The notes: generated by a model from the sequence alone, not told the origin. Counted from the first letter of the stretch, positions 50,999-60,875 are shown. The stretch is DNA of 64,000 nt from Planctomycetota bacterium (GCA_024274785.1 JAJSAM010000043.1:1-64000); one strand, 5' to 3'. Program-made: numbers and translations.

Positions 50999-52111
50999 AT
51001 GGCAGATGAAGTCAGTCGGCGAGACCTGCTCCGCAAGTTCCCCGCGCTCTTTCGAAAGAGCGCGTCCCGGATGGCCAAGTCCATGTCCGAAGGGAGTCCG
51101 GGAAAGCCGGCGAAGCCGAAATTCCGCGGCCCCCGGCTGCCCGCCCGCGGCCGGCTGATCGACGGACTCCCGGCCGTTCACCCGTGGATCGTCATCGCTC
51201 ATGCCGTGGCGGAGCACCTCTCGCGACGGTTTCCCTACCTGCTCCTCATGGGGGCATCCGGAGAGGCTTTCCGCTTCGCCTACGACCCCGAGGATCCCGG
51301 CAGGCCAGTCCCGGGCGCCGCGGTAAACACCTTCCTCGCCGCACTGGCGGTAACCGGAGTGAGCGCGCGCGCCACGCACGGCGGGCCGTTCGAGCCGGCA
51401 ATCGGTGGTGTCGAGGTGGCGCTCGGCAAGGGTCTGGTGGTCGTCGTGGCGACGTCCGACGGTCCCGGCGTCGTGCATGTCGTCGATCGGAAGAACAGCA
51501 TCGTCAGCTGGTCCACTCTCGACGACGGCCGCCGGGAGAGTTCCTTTCCGGAGTTCGACGTTCTGTGGGAGGCGGGCGCCTGGATGAACGGCCCCGCGCC
51601 CTGGCTGCGCGTCACCCTCGAACGGGGCGGCACGCCCCGCCCGCTCGACCAGGTGGCGAAAGTGGGCGTTGAATCGATGCGTATGCTGCTCACCGCGAAG
51701 CCGCCGGAGGGGCCGCGGCAGGGCCTGCAGGCAATCGAGGCTCTGGCCGATGACATCCGCCGCGGCCTGCCGACCGACCTGCAGGCGGAGCGCCTCTTCG
51801 GGAACTTCATCGAGACCTTCGCCGCAAGCCGCATGGCTGCGGGCATGTTCCTCAGGGCGATCGGCCGGGCTATTCCCCCGGAGGACCGGGACGGGGTGCT
51901 CGCCGCCGCGCGCGCCTACGGTGAAATCCACGCACCGCCCCCCGCCGAGGGAGTCTTCGGCACCGGCGTCCTCGCGGAATTCGCGGAGTGCGTGCTCGTG
52001 GACGGCAGGCCCGATCCGGCGTGCCTCGAGGATGAAGCGCGCCGCATCCGGGCCGCCGACCTGCTGCTCCAGGTGCGGGATCTGGAGCAGCAGGCCCTCG
52101 ACGCCCTCTGA
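50999..52111 (+). CDS. Uncharacterised protein downstream of the metallopeptidase
   Basis: The 370-residue protein is not recognised. It begins with a basic, twin-arginine-like stretch (SRRDLLRKFPALFRKSASRM), but no hydrophobic core follows, so it is probably not a Tat signal. The middle (about 60-165) has hydrophobic strands suggestive of an alpha/beta fold (IVIAHAVAEHL, YLLLMGASGEAFRFAYD, LVVVVATSDGPGVVHVVD). The C-terminal half is mostly helical with many Ala and Arg. It likely shares a transcript with the preceding peptidase gene. Confidence 0.6.
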   Translation: MADEVSRRDLLRKFPALFRKSASRMAKSMSEGSPGKPAKPKFRGPRLPARGRLIDGLPAVHPWIVIAHAVAEHLSRRFPYLLLMGASGEAFRFAYDPEDPGRPVPGAAVNTFLAALAVTGVSARATHGGPFEPAIGGVEVALGKGLVVVVATSDGPGVVHVVDRKNSIVSWSTLDDGRRESSFPEFDVLWEAGAWMNGPAPWLRVTLERGGTPRPLDQVAKVGVESMRMLLTAKPPEGPRQGLQAIEALADDIRRGLPTDLQAERLFGNFIETFAASRMAAGMFLRAIGRAIPPEDRDGVLAAARAYGEIHAPPPAEGVFGTGVLAEFAECVLVDGRPDPACLEDEARRIRAADLLLQVRDLEQQALDAL

Positions 52112-52135
52112 CCGTGCCCGACCGCGCGCGAACGA

Positions 52136-53164
52136 TCAGTAGCTGTCCCCGGTGATCTCCACCTTGCCCTTGAAGACGCGGTAGATGACGACGGTGTAGA
52201 CGAGGACGATCGGGAGGCCGATCAGGGCGATGATCAGCATGGTCATCAGGGTCTTTTCGGTCGAAGACGCATTCGCCGCGGTCAGGCTGAAAGCCAGGTC
52301 CGTGCTGGAAGGTACGAGGCGCGGAAAGAGGCTCGCTGCGGCCAGTCCCACCAGGGAGAGAATTGCCAGCGCGCTCGCGATGAACGACAAGCCGGTCCGG
52401 CCGCCTTTCACACCCACCGGCAGGTAGACCAGGCCCGAAAGGACGAGGATCAGGAAGACGTACGTCAGAGGACTGGCCAGAGTCCCCTCGAAGAGGTGCG
52501 GCGCCGTGAAGAAAGTGGCGAGCGACACCACGACGTACAGGACCACCCAGGCCACCCAGGACCGGGAGACCCACGCGAGCATGTCGTCACGAAGCCGCCC
52601 ATCACTCTTCAGCGCCATGTAGAGCGCGCCGTGGCAGGTGAACATGGCGAGGGAGAGCAGTCCCATGCAAACGGAATACGGGTTCAACATCTGGAGGAAC
52701 GTTCCGGTGTAGTGGCCCTGCTGATCGATGGGGACGCCGCGCAGGATGTTCCCGACCGCGACGCCGAAGAGAATCGCCGGAAGGGCGCTGCCGACGCCGA
52801 AGGACCAGTCCCAGAAACGACGCCAGCGGGGGGAATCGACTTTGCCGCGAAATTCCATGGAGACCGCCCGGGCCATGAGCGCAAAGAGCAGGAGCATCAG
52901 CGCCAGGTAGAACCCGGAGAAGACGGTGGCGTAAACGATGGGGAACGCCGCGAAGAGCGCCCCACCGGCGGTGAGCAGCCACACCTCGTTGCCGTCCCAG
53001 ACCGGGCCGATGGCGTTGATCATCAGGCGGCGGTCGTGCTCCTCCTTCCGGAAGAGCGAGAGCACCCCGACGCCGAGGTCGAACCCGTCCAGGATCGCAT
53101 AGCCGCCGATCAGGACGAAGGTGAGCAGGAACCAGGTCGTTTGCAGTCCGGTGGGCTCCATCAC
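52136..53164 (-). CDS. cydB: Cytochrome bd ubiquinol oxidase subunit II
   Basis: Membrane subunit of the high-affinity bd oxidase. The 342-residue protein opens with the family signature LIGGYAILDGFDLGVGVL, then NAIGPVWDGNEVWLLTAGGALFAAFP and FRGKVDSPRWRRFWD. It has about eight membrane helices. The length is shorter than E. coli CydB (379) and matches the compact type. It overlaps cydA by ATGA, giving balanced expression. Confidence 0.94.
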   Translation of the reverse strand: MMEPTGLQTTWFLLTFVLIGGYAILDGFDLGVGVLSLFRKEEHDRRLMINAIGPVWDGNEVWLLTAGGALFAAFPIVYATVFSGFYLALMLLLFALMARAVSMEFRGKVDSPRWRRFWDWSFGVGSALPAILFGVAVGNILRGVPIDQQGHYTGTFLQMLNPYSVCMGLLSLAMFTCHGALYMALKSDGRLRDDMLAWVSRSWVAWVVLYVVVSLATFFTAPHLFEGTLASPLTYVFLILVLSGLVYLPVGVKGGRTGLSFIASALAILSLVGLAAASLFPRLVPSSTDLAFSLTAANASSTEKTLMTMLIIALIGLPIVLVYTVVIYRVFKGKVEITGDSY

Positions 53165-54504
53165 TCACCTCCCTTCACTGCCGCGGCCGCCTCGGGGCCC
53201 CTCCCGATCTTCTTTGCGAGCAGGAAGACCCAGAGTGCGCCAAGCGCGAGGTAGATCAGGCCGAACATGATGATGGAGAACAGGATGTTGCCGGCGGGGA
53301 CGGTAATCGAAACGGCATCCTGCACCTTCAGCACCTTGTAGACCGCCCAGGGTTGCCGACCCACCTCGGCCGCGGTCCAGCCGAACTCGCAGGCGAGCAC
53401 GGGCAGCGGCAGGCAGAGCATGAACGCCCGGAGGAACCACTTCGACTCCATGATCTTCTTCCGCCACATCTGAAAGAGACCGAAACCGGTCACGGCGATG
53501 AACAGCGTCCCGAGGATCACCATGTTGTGGAAGGAAACGAAGGAGATCCAGAGTTCCGCTCCCTTCGGCACCTCATCCGGCGGGAAGTCGTTGATCCCCC
53601 TGACCTCCGCATCGAGGTCGCCGAAGGCCATCCACGAGAGCATGTTCGGAATCTCGATCGGCGCCTTGAGGGACGGGTCACGCGGGATGGGCAGGCCAAA
53701 CAGGACCAGCGGCGCCCCGGTCCGGCCATCGTAGAGCCCCTCGATGGCCGCAAACTTCTCCGGTTGGGTTTCGGCCACCTGCTGCGCGGAGCGATGCCCG
53801 GTGGGGAAAGCCACCAGCACCGCGGCGATGAACCCGAAGATGGTGGCGAGTTTCAGCGTCTTCCCGGCGACATCGAGGTGGCGCTTCTTCAGCACCATGA
53901 AGGCGGAGACCCCACCCATGAAGAACGCCCCACAGACCAGGCAGGCGACGACCGTGTGAGTGTAGCGCTCGAAGGTGGACGGGTTGAAGACCGCCTCGGC
54001 GAAGCTGGTCAATTCCGCGCGGCCGTTTCGAATCACGTAACCCGCCGGCGTCTGCTGCCAGGAGGTCGCCACGATGATCCAGAAGGCGGAGAGCGTCGCC
54101 CCGACGGCCACCATGAAGATGGAGAACCAGTGGACTCCCTTGCTGACCCGGCCCCGCCCGAAGAGGTAGAGCCCGAGGAAGCTCGATTCGAGGAAGAAGG
54201 CGAAGATGCCCTCCGCGGCCAGCGGCGCCCCGAAGATGTCACCGACGAACTTCGAGTACGAGGCCCAGTTCGTCCCGAACTGAAACTCCATCACGATGCC
54301 GGTGGCCACGCCCACTGCGAAGGTGATGGCGAAGAGCTTGCCGAAGAACTTCCCCGCCCGCACAAAGGCGTCGTCGTTCTTCCGCCAGCCGTTCCACTCG
54401 GTGATGACGAGCATCCAGGCCAGACCGATGGTGATGGGCGGAAAGATGAAGTGAAAAGTGATGGTGAGCGCAAACTGCAGCCGAGCCAGAAGGACGGCGT
54501 CCAT
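53161..54504 (-). CDS. cydA: Cytochrome bd ubiquinol oxidase subunit I
   Basis: Carries hemes b558, b595 and d and oxidises quinol, reducing oxygen to water without pumping protons. The 447-residue protein has the N-terminal LQFALTITFHFIFPPITIG with a heme-ligand His, FQFGTNWASYSKFVGDIFGAPLAAEG, the Q-loop with PTGHRSAQQVAETQPEKFAA, and GWTAAEVGRQPW. The Q-loop is short, as in non-enterobacterial enzymes. The operon is cydA-cydB. A lipoprotein gene with a heme motif lies upstream on the same strand across a 125-base gap. Confidence 0.95.
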   Translation of the reverse strand: MDAVLLARLQFALTITFHFIFPPITIGLAWMLVITEWNGWRKNDDAFVRAGKFFGKLFAITFAVGVATGIVMEFQFGTNWASYSKFVGDIFGAPLAAEGIFAFFLESSFLGLYLFGRGRVSKGVHWFSIFMVAVGATLSAFWIIVATSWQQTPAGYVIRNGRAELTSFAEAVFNPSTFERYTHTVVACLVCGAFFMGGVSAFMVLKKRHLDVAGKTLKLATIFGFIAAVLVAFPTGHRSAQQVAETQPEKFAAIEGLYDGRTGAPLVLFGLPIPRDPSLKAPIEIPNMLSWMAFGDLDAEVRGINDFPPDEVPKGAELWISFVSFHNMVILGTLFIAVTGFGLFQMWRKKIMESKWFLRAFMLCLPLPVLACEFGWTAAEVGRQPWAVYKVLKVQDAVSITVPAGNILFSIIMFGLIYLALGALWVFLLAKKIGRGPEAAAAVKGGE

Positions 54505-54561
54505 GGACTCTCTCCAGGCATGTTGGGCAGCGGCGGCGTCTGTCCGGATCCCGTCTTATCA

Positions 54562-54582
54562 CTTCGGAATATGGCTCCGAAG
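54562..54582 (-). other. Hairpin between the heme/TPR lipoprotein gene and cydA
   Basis: CTTCGGA-gccatat-TCCGAAG (minus strand) is a perfect 7-bp stem with a 7-base loop, 48 bases after the upstream stop and 58 bases before the cydA ATG. No T-run follows, so a terminator is not clear; it could be a leader structure controlling cydAB. Confidence 0.3.
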
Positions 54583-54629
54583 GTTCGCCCGGGAGGAAAC
54601 GGACCGGGGCTGTTTTCTGGCGCGGGCCC

Positions 54630-57320
54630 CTACTGCCGATACGGGCGGCCGGCCTGATACGCCTTCGCTCTCGCCTCGAGCCCGGGCGCCGCGGTTCCCT
54701 GGCCCTGCGCCTGCAGTCGGAGGGCGCGCCCGGCGGTCCGAACCGCGTCCTCGAACCGGCCCGCTTCCGCGTAGGCAGCGGCCAGTACGTCGAGGATGGC
54801 CGCGGTTTCGCCCTGCGTCGCCCGCACCTTCTCCGCGAGGACGATGGCCCGCGCACCGTCTCGCGCCTGGTCGTCGGGAAGAGTGGCGAGGAGCCAGGCC
54901 AGGTTCAGGGACCGGTTCGGGTCGTCGGGGCTCGCCGCCACGAGGATCTCGAAGTAGGGCACCGACTCCCCCGGGCGGCCGAGTTCCAGCAGGAGTTCGG
55001 AGAGGCAGCGGGCCGCTTCGGGATTGCCCGGGCTCAACTCGATCATCCGGCGGTATTGCACCACCGCCTCCTCCGGGTGCCCCCGCTCCCGCAGGGCGAA
55101 GGCCAGATTCGCGTGAGCGTTCAGCTGATCCGGACCGTACTCGATGGCGGCGCGGTACTCGGCGATGGCGGCATCCCACTGCCCCATCCGCTGCAGCAGG
55201 TAGCCGAGGTCGTTCCGCACTCCGGGGTCGGACGGGCTCAACTGCGCCGCCATCCGAAGGGAGGAGAGGGCCTCGTCGTTCTTGCCGAGTCGGAACATGG
55301 CCAGCCCCAGGTTGGCGTGTGCGTGGTACTCGGTGGGCTCCACCTCGACGGCCTTCCGGAAGTTCGCAACGGCCTGATCGATCTTCCCTTCGCGCAGGAA
55401 ACTGAGCCCGATGTTGTTGTAGGCGGCGCCGGACTTCGGATCGAGGTCGAGCACCTGCTGGAGCTCCGCGCGCGCCTCGTCGCCCTTCCCCATCTCGATC
55501 AGGGCGAAGCCGAGGGCGATCATGGCCCGGGTGAAATCGGGCTCGGAGGCCACGGCCTGCCGCAGCAAGGCGAGCGCTTCCTCGAGCCTTCCTTCCCGAA
55601 CCAGGATCATCCCCTCCTGCAACTTGCGGTGATGATCCACCGCCGGGACATCGATCGCGTTGAAGGCGGCAAACGGCCGGTTCACGAACTCGGGGATGTT
55701 CACGGCGCGGTTGGCGAGGGTGTTGTTGGGGATCAGGATCGGCGGGGTGTCGTCGCCGTCCTCGTCGATGTGCGTCAGGAACATCTGGGTGTAGGGCGTA
55801 TTCACCTTGCTGGAGAAGACCATCCACCTTCCGTTCGGAGAGAAGCTATGCCAGGAGTTCATCAGCGAGGTGTTGCAGTTCATCTCCCTCGCATCTCCGG
55901 TCGCGAGGTTGACGATCCACAGACGGCCGTCGGGGCGCATCAGGAGGCCGTTCCTGCACTTCGTGTAGACGAGCCACTTTCCGTCCGGGGAGATCTTCGG
56001 GAAGGTGTTGCTCATCCCGTTGCCGGAGGCCCCCCGGACCGGCACCGGAGTGCCTCCCTTTCCGTCGTTGAAAGGCATGCGATAGAGTTCGAACTTCACC
56101 TCGAGTTCATTCTTGTCACCGGAAAAGGTGGGCCGGGGCTGCCCCTCGGGATAGGGATCACGGGCCTTCGCCCGGCAGAAGATGATCTCCTTCCCGTCGG
56201 GGAACCAGACCGGCCCGCAGTGGACGTAGTCGGTATCGTCGGCGCCCGGGAGCGCCTTCATCTCCCCCGTCTCCCTGTTGTAGTACGCCAGGATTCCGCG
56301 CGTGGGATAGAAGACCTGCAGGAACTTGTAGTCCTTGAAGTTGTTGACGTAGAGCGCCTCGTTGACGGTGGAGAGGACATAGGACCCGTCCGGGCTGACG
56401 CGGGAGAGGAATCCGATCGTCTTGTGTCCCTCGGGCTTCCCCGGGAAGGAGTTCCAGGTGATGATCTCGTCCTTGCCGATAACGGTCGTTTCCTCGAGGG
56501 GGGCGATGGCGTAGGCGCCCTTGTCGCCCTGCGGCCCGTCGACGTCCATGCCGAGGGTCTTGCCGTCTCTGGAAAAGGAGTGACAGTTCGCGCAGGTCGG
56601 CATCCCGGTGAGGATCACCTTGCTCTCCGGCAGGGACACGTCGCGAAGCCGCCAGGCGATGCGGTTGTATGCGGTCGGATCGAGCGGGGCGATGGTCCCG
56701 TCCTTCCCCTCCGCGGGCATCAGTGGAACGTCCCGAAAGAAGATCGGAGCGCCGACCGGATCGGTCGAGGTGGTGAAGGTCATCTCACCTTTCGAGAGCT
56801 TCTTCGCCGGCCTCTCCTGGGCGATGCCCTCGATGGTGAGTACCGCCGGGCCACCGACGGAGCGGCGATTGATCTCCGCCCAGAGTTCATCCTTCGGCTT
56901 GAAGCTGTGCGCCGAACGCTGATACGGCGTGCCCTGGTAGATCTCGTTCGTCGGGCCGAGCACCGTCAGGTCGATCCCCCGGCTCGGAGCGGGCGCACCA
57001 TCGCTTCGAGCGGTGACCGGTGCTCCGCCGTCGGAGAAAGTGACCGTGATGATCCAGGCATCCACACCGGAGTGATCGTCGTGCCAGAGGATCGTCGGCG
57101 GTGTGAAGTCCGGCGGAAACACCGATCCCTCGAGCGGATAGTCGATGGTGAGGTCCGCGACGCCGATCTCCCGGTTCGCCGGTTCCCCCGGGCCGTCCGC
57201 CTCATCCGCCCCGGCGCCTCCGGTGTTCACCGGGGGGGGCTCCTCCCCCGGACAAGCCGCGAAGAGCAGCGCGAGGAGAAGGATCAACAGGATCTTCACG
57301 TCTATCGGGGAACGCGGCAT
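54630..57320 (-). CDS. Lipoprotein with c-type heme motif, beta-propeller-like middle and TPRs
   Basis: The 896-residue precursor has a lipoprotein signal (LLALLFAAC, Cys23). An N-terminal beta domain of about 200 residues precedes a single CANCH heme-c motif (Cys243, Cys246, His247) followed by SFSRDGKTLGMDV. A TolB/WD40-like propeller (about 290-560) shows repeated SPDG motifs (VSPDGSYVLST, ISPDGKWLVYT, FSPNGRWMVF). At least six TPR units (about 575-860) follow, such as AAYNNIGLSFLREGKIDQAVANFRKAVEVEP. It is an envelope protein, probably a redox-linked scaffold. Nearness to cydAB suggests a respiratory link (inference). Confidence 0.8.
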   Translation of the reverse strand: MPRSPIDVKILLILLLALLFAACPGEEPPPVNTGGAGADEADGPGEPANREIGVADLTIDYPLEGSVFPPDFTPPTILWHDDHSGVDAWIITVTFSDGGAPVTARSDGAPAPSRGIDLTVLGPTNEIYQGTPYQRSAHSFKPKDELWAEINRRSVGGPAVLTIEGIAQERPAKKLSKGEMTFTTSTDPVGAPIFFRDVPLMPAEGKDGTIAPLDPTAYNRIAWRLRDVSLPESKVILTGMPTCANCHSFSRDGKTLGMDVDGPQGDKGAYAIAPLEETTVIGKDEIITWNSFPGKPEGHKTIGFLSRVSPDGSYVLSTVNEALYVNNFKDYKFLQVFYPTRGILAYYNRETGEMKALPGADDTDYVHCGPVWFPDGKEIIFCRAKARDPYPEGQPRPTFSGDKNELEVKFELYRMPFNDGKGGTPVPVRGASGNGMSNTFPKISPDGKWLVYTKCRNGLLMRPDGRLWIVNLATGDAREMNCNTSLMNSWHSFSPNGRWMVFSSKVNTPYTQMFLTHIDEDGDDTPPILIPNNTLANRAVNIPEFVNRPFAAFNAIDVPAVDHHRKLQEGMILVREGRLEEALALLRQAVASEPDFTRAMIALGFALIEMGKGDEARAELQQVLDLDPKSGAAYNNIGLSFLREGKIDQAVANFRKAVEVEPTEYHAHANLGLAMFRLGKNDEALSSLRMAAQLSPSDPGVRNDLGYLLQRMGQWDAAIAEYRAAIEYGPDQLNAHANLAFALRERGHPEEAVVQYRRMIELSPGNPEAARCLSELLLELGRPGESVPYFEILVAASPDDPNRSLNLAWLLATLPDDQARDGARAIVLAEKVRATQGETAAILDVLAAAYAEAGRFEDAVRTAGRALRLQAQGQGTAAPGLEARAKAYQAGRPYRQ

Positions 57321-57488
57321 GGGGTCACCAGAGTTCGAACCAGGTGATGCGGCGGGATGGCCGGTCTCTTCGTCGAAACTTCATTTTACGTTCGGCACCC
57401 GGATCCGGTCACGATTGTCCGCGGCATCGCCCCCTCCGGCCCGGCGATGCCTTTCACCGGGAACCTCCGCGGGCGATGATGGCCGCCC

Positions 57489-58328
57489 ATGCATTCGCAG
57501 CCGACACCCCCGGGTATGGTCGTCGTCGACCTCGATGGCACGCTCCTCCGATCCGATGGCTCGTTCGCACCGGACGACCTCGACGCCCTTTCCGATCTCG
57601 GCGATTCCGGCTATCTCCGCGTGATCGCCACCGGCCGCTCGGCCTTCTCCTACCGCCGGGCCCTTGGAGATCGGATCCTGCCCGTGGACTACATCGTGTT
57701 CTCGTCGGGCGCGGCCACGGCCCGAATGCCGGATCTCGAGATCATCCTGGCCCATACTCTCTCCGCCGGGGAGACCCGGTCCGCGGCCCGCGTGCTGCTC
57801 GAGCACGACGTCGACTTCATGATTCAGGATCCGGTGCCTTCGAATCACCGTTTCTCCTGGCGCCGCCGTGTGGGCTGCCGGGACTTCGAGAGGCGTCTCT
57901 CGCTCTACGACGGCTTTGCGCGCCCGCTCCCGAAGGATCTCACCGACCTCGGCCCCTCGACCCAGCTTCTGGCGATTCTCCCCTCGCCCGGCGCCGCCGA
58001 CATCGCCAGCGACCTCAGCGCGCATCTCGAAGCCTATAGCGTGATCCGGGCCACCTCTCCTTTGGACGGTGACTCGCTCTGGCTCGAGATCTTCCCCCCG
58101 GGTGTGTCGAAGAGTTCCGCCTGCGCCGCCCTGGCAGAAGCGCACGGGATCGAACCAGCAGATATCCTGGCCATCGGCAACGACTACAACGACCAGGACG
58201 TCCTCCGCTGGGCCGGAACGAGCTTCGTCACCAGGAACGCCCCGGAAGATCTGCGAGCAGAGTTCCCGGTGGTGGCGGCCAACGATCACAAAGGCGTGGC
58301 CGAGGCGGTCGAGCGGTGGATTGACTGA
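57489..58328 (+). CDS. HAD-superfamily (Cof-type) phosphatase
   Basis: The 279-residue protein has all four HAD motifs: VVVDLDGTLL with the nucleophile Asp, ATGRSAFSY, a Lys in GVSKSSACAAL and GNDYNDQDVLRWAG. The large C2 cap between motifs II and III places it in the Cof/YbjI group, which hydrolyses small phosphorylated metabolites such as sugar phosphates. It lies upstream of glycan-type genes, so a sugar phosphate is a fair guess, not more. Confidence 0.85.
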   Translation: MHSQPTPPGMVVVDLDGTLLRSDGSFAPDDLDALSDLGDSGYLRVIATGRSAFSYRRALGDRILPVDYIVFSSGAATARMPDLEIILAHTLSAGETRSAARVLLEHDVDFMIQDPVPSNHRFSWRRRVGCRDFERRLSLYDGFARPLPKDLTDLGPSTQLLAILPSPGAADIASDLSAHLEAYSVIRATSPLDGDSLWLEIFPPGVSKSSACAALAEAHGIEPADILAIGNDYNDQDVLRWAGTSFVTRNAPEDLRAEFPVVAANDHKGVAEAVERWID

Positions 58329-58495
58329 ACCGGACCGTCGCCCTCGAAGGAACGAGCCCCGTCCCGTCCGGGCGGCACCATCGGAGGTCGGTCGAGACAC
58401 CGGGCCTTGTGACCCCTCCGGCCGGATGCTACTTTCGCGTCGATCCCTTCCCCGGGTCGGATGGGCATTCCCGGGGGGACGGTTCCGCGAGGGCC

Positions 58496-59530
58496 ATGAA
58501 CGAGAACTCCGCCGAGCGCGATTCCGATTCTTCCATGCCCGCCCTTTTCGGGTGGCGCACCTGGGCCAGCATGGCCATCGGGCTCTCGGTGCTCGTCATC
58601 CTCGCCTGGCGGGTGGACTTCGACGAAGTCTGGCGGGAGATCCGGGAGGCCGACCTCCGCTACGCTCTCCTCGGTGGATTTGCCCATTACCTGACCTACT
58701 TCGTACGCGGACGGCGGTGGAAGAAGTGCCTGCGCCACATCTCGTTCAAGGCCACGTCGCTCAAGTTCGGCCTGGTGGTTTTCTTCTACAATTGGGTGGA
58801 CAACATCGTCCCGGCAAAGCTCGGCGATCTCTACGCCGCCCACATGGCCCGGATCAACTTCGGGATCAAGCGATCCCAGGCACTTGGCTCCATCGTCTTC
58901 CTCCGAATGATCGACGCCTGGGTGGTCCTGCTGCTCGCGGCCGTCTCCTCCTGGGCGGTTTTCCGCACCGACCTGCCGAGATTTGTCGGCTGGAGCCTGA
59001 TCGGCGGTATCGCCATGGCTCTGGCCGCCACCCTCGTCCTGGTCGCATTCGTCTTCCTGAAGAAGAAGACGCCCACCTGGGTGCCGGAACGCTTTCGCCG
59101 GATGATCCGCGACTTCCGCGAGGGCATGCAGCCGAGCCGGCGGTACCTCATGGAGATCGCTTTCCTGACGATCTGCATCTGGACGCTCGAGACCCTGTGG
59201 ATCTACTGCCTGACCCTCGCCTTCGGGCTCTCGCTCGGCCCGGTGACGGTGATCTTCCTGACGACCCTGTCGCTGCTGGCCTCCATTTTTCCGTTCACCC
59301 CCTCGGGCGCGGGCGCGGTGGAAGTGACGATCTTCGTCTGTCTCCGCCTGGTGAACGTGCCCGTGGGCATCGCCACCTCGCTCACCGTACTGAACCGGTT
59401 GATCGACTACTGGCTGCACATCCTGCTCGGCATCCTGACCTTTGCCGTCCGCAGGAAGTTCGGGCTCCACACCTGGCGGGAAGTGCCGTTTTCGGAAGAG
59501 GATCCGACCGGGGAGGATGAGCACCACTGA
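58496..59530 (+). CDS. Lysylphosphatidylglycerol synthase TM-region/YbhN-like membrane protein
   Basis: About 344 residues with some eight membrane helices. It has the family's features: VRGRRWKKCL, FYNWVDNIVPAKLGDLYAAHM (conserved PAKLGD-type loop), SIVFLRMIDAWVVL and FPFTPSGAGAVE near the C-terminus. Such proteins are homologous to the flippase part of MprF and to AglD, and are thought to move lipids or lipid-linked sugars. No lysyltransferase domain is attached. ATG 58496 is preferred; a GTG at 58409 would add 29 unremarkable residues. It overlaps the following DegT gene if that gene starts at 59517. Confidence 0.82.
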   Translation: MNENSAERDSDSSMPALFGWRTWASMAIGLSVLVILAWRVDFDEVWREIREADLRYALLGGFAHYLTYFVRGRRWKKCLRHISFKATSLKFGLVVFFYNWVDNIVPAKLGDLYAAHMARINFGIKRSQALGSIVFLRMIDAWVVLLLAAVSSWAVFRTDLPRFVGWSLIGGIAMALAATLVLVAFVFLKKKTPTWVPERFRRMIRDFREGMQPSRRYLMEIAFLTICIWTLETLWIYCLTLAFGLSLGPVTVIFLTTLSLLASIFPFTPSGAGAVEVTIFVCLRLVNVPVGIATSLTVLNRLIDYWLHILLGILTFAVRRKFGLHTWREVPFSEEDPTGEDEHH

Positions 59531-60875
59531 GAATCGTCCCCGGCGATTTCTGCGGCTGAGGGAGAATCTGGTTGCACAATTCCGGGAATCCCCGGAGACA
59601 GATCATATGGCGCTCATCGGCACAGTCCCGCGCAGGGCCGTGAACCTGCCCCCCGGCAGCCTTGGCACGATCATCGGCAAGAGACTCGCCGGCAAGGTCA
59701 TCCATGGTCCGGAACTCGAGGAGTACGCGCGCGAGTTCGCCGCCTACCTCGGAGCAAAGCACGCGCTCTTCGCGGCGAGCGGCCGGTCGGCGTTCCAACT
59801 CGCTCTCGAAGCTCTCGACCTGACGCCGGGCCAGGAGATCATCTTCCCGGCCTTCACCTTCCCGGTCATGCCCATGGTGGCAAAGCTCCTCGGGTTCGAG
59901 CCGGTGTTCTGCGACGCGGATCCGGAGACCTACAACTCCGGCCCCGAGCACTTCGAACCGCTGATCACCGGGAAGACCAGAGCGATCCTCGCCACGCATC
60001 TCTTCGGACTGCCCACGGAGATCGAGGAACTCCGGAAGCTCACGAGAGATCGCGGGATCCACCTGATGGAGGACTGTGCGCACGCCATGGGCGCCACCGT
60101 CGATGGGCGGAAGGTGGGGACTTTCTCCGATCTGGCCATCTTCAGTTTCGCGGTGGGGAAGAACATGCCCTGTCTCGGCGGCGGCGCGATCGTGACCTCC
60201 GACGACGGTATCGCGAGGCGCGCCACGAAGATCCTCGAGACGGCACGCGTGCCGGAAGCCGGAGCCGTCTTCAAGACCGGGGTCTCCACGTGGGTGAAGT
60301 GGCTCGTCACCCGCCCGCTCGTTTTCGGATGGTCCGTCTTCCCGATGCTCAGGCTCAAGCTGGCGATGGGCAAGCCTCTGATGGACTCGGCGGTGGGCAA
60401 CGAACTCCTCGCGAAGTTCGCCGGCAGCGACCCGAAGATCACCGCCTTCGTGAACCTGCAGGCGGCGATCGGGCTTGAGCAGCTAAAGCACATCGACGCT
60501 TTCAACGACGGGGCGCGGCGTAACGCCAGGGTGCTCACCGAGCACCTGGGCGACGTCCCCGGCGTGCGCCCGGCCCGGTCGATCAACGAAGAGCACATCT
60601 ACGTCTACTATCCGATCGCGGTGGACGCCGACAAACGCGACGACCTCCGCCACCACCTCCTCCGCCACGGCATCGACACGAAGACCACCGACATGGCGGA
60701 CTGCGCTGTCCTCGACCCCTTCCGCGAGGCCACCGAGAAGCGCACGGACCGCGTGAGCCCCACCGAGGCGGCCCTGCTCGAGATCTGCGTCTACCCGGTG
60801 ATCCCGCAGCGCAAGATGAGAAAGATCGCCAGAGTGATCCGCTCATGGGCCGGCCTTCCGGAGATCAAGCCTTGA
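59517..60875 (+). CDS. DegT/DnrJ/EryC1-type PLP sugar aminotransferase 1
   Basis: A 452-residue fold-type I enzyme of the family that aminates keto-sugar nucleotides. Visible motifs are HALFAASGRSAFQLAL, FPAFTFPVMPMV, LATHLFGLPTEIEEL, LMEDCAHAMGA (PLP-binding Asp) and the PLP lysine in FSFAVGKNMPCLGGGAIVT. A hydrophobic insert (about 250-290, TWVKWLVTRPLVFGWSVFPML) is unusual and may touch membrane or partner. The ATG at 59517 overlaps the previous stop; an ATG at 59607 with a better-placed GGAG would shorten it by 30 residues. The stop overlaps the next aminotransferase. Confidence 0.82.
   Translation: MSTTENRPRRFLRLRENLVAQFRESPETDHMALIGTVPRRAVNLPPGSLGTIIGKRLAGKVIHGPELEEYAREFAAYLGAKHALFAASGRSAFQLALEALDLTPGQEIIFPAFTFPVMPMVAKLLGFEPVFCDADPETYNSGPEHFEPLITGKTRAILATHLFGLPTEIEELRKLTRDRGIHLMEDCAHAMGATVDGRKVGTFSDLAIFSFAVGKNMPCLGGGAIVTSDDGIARRATKILETARVPEAGAVFKTGVSTWVKWLVTRPLVFGWSVFPMLRLKLAMGKPLMDSAVGNELLAKFAGSDPKITAFVNLQAAIGLEQLKHIDAFNDGARRNARVLTEHLGDVPGVRPARSINEEHIYVYYPIAVDADKRDDLRHHLLRHGIDTKTTDMADCAVLDPFREATEKRTDRVSPTEAALLEICVYPVIPQRKMRKIARVIRSWAGLPEIKP

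Noticed and set aside
50999..51060. A Tat signal peptide on the protein at 50999
   Set aside because: SRRDLL is present, but no hydrophobic core or cleavage region follows.
57321..57345. GGTTCGAACTCTGG on the minus strand resembling a tRNA T-arm
   Set aside because: The flanking sequence cannot form the acceptor, D or anticodon stems of a tRNA.
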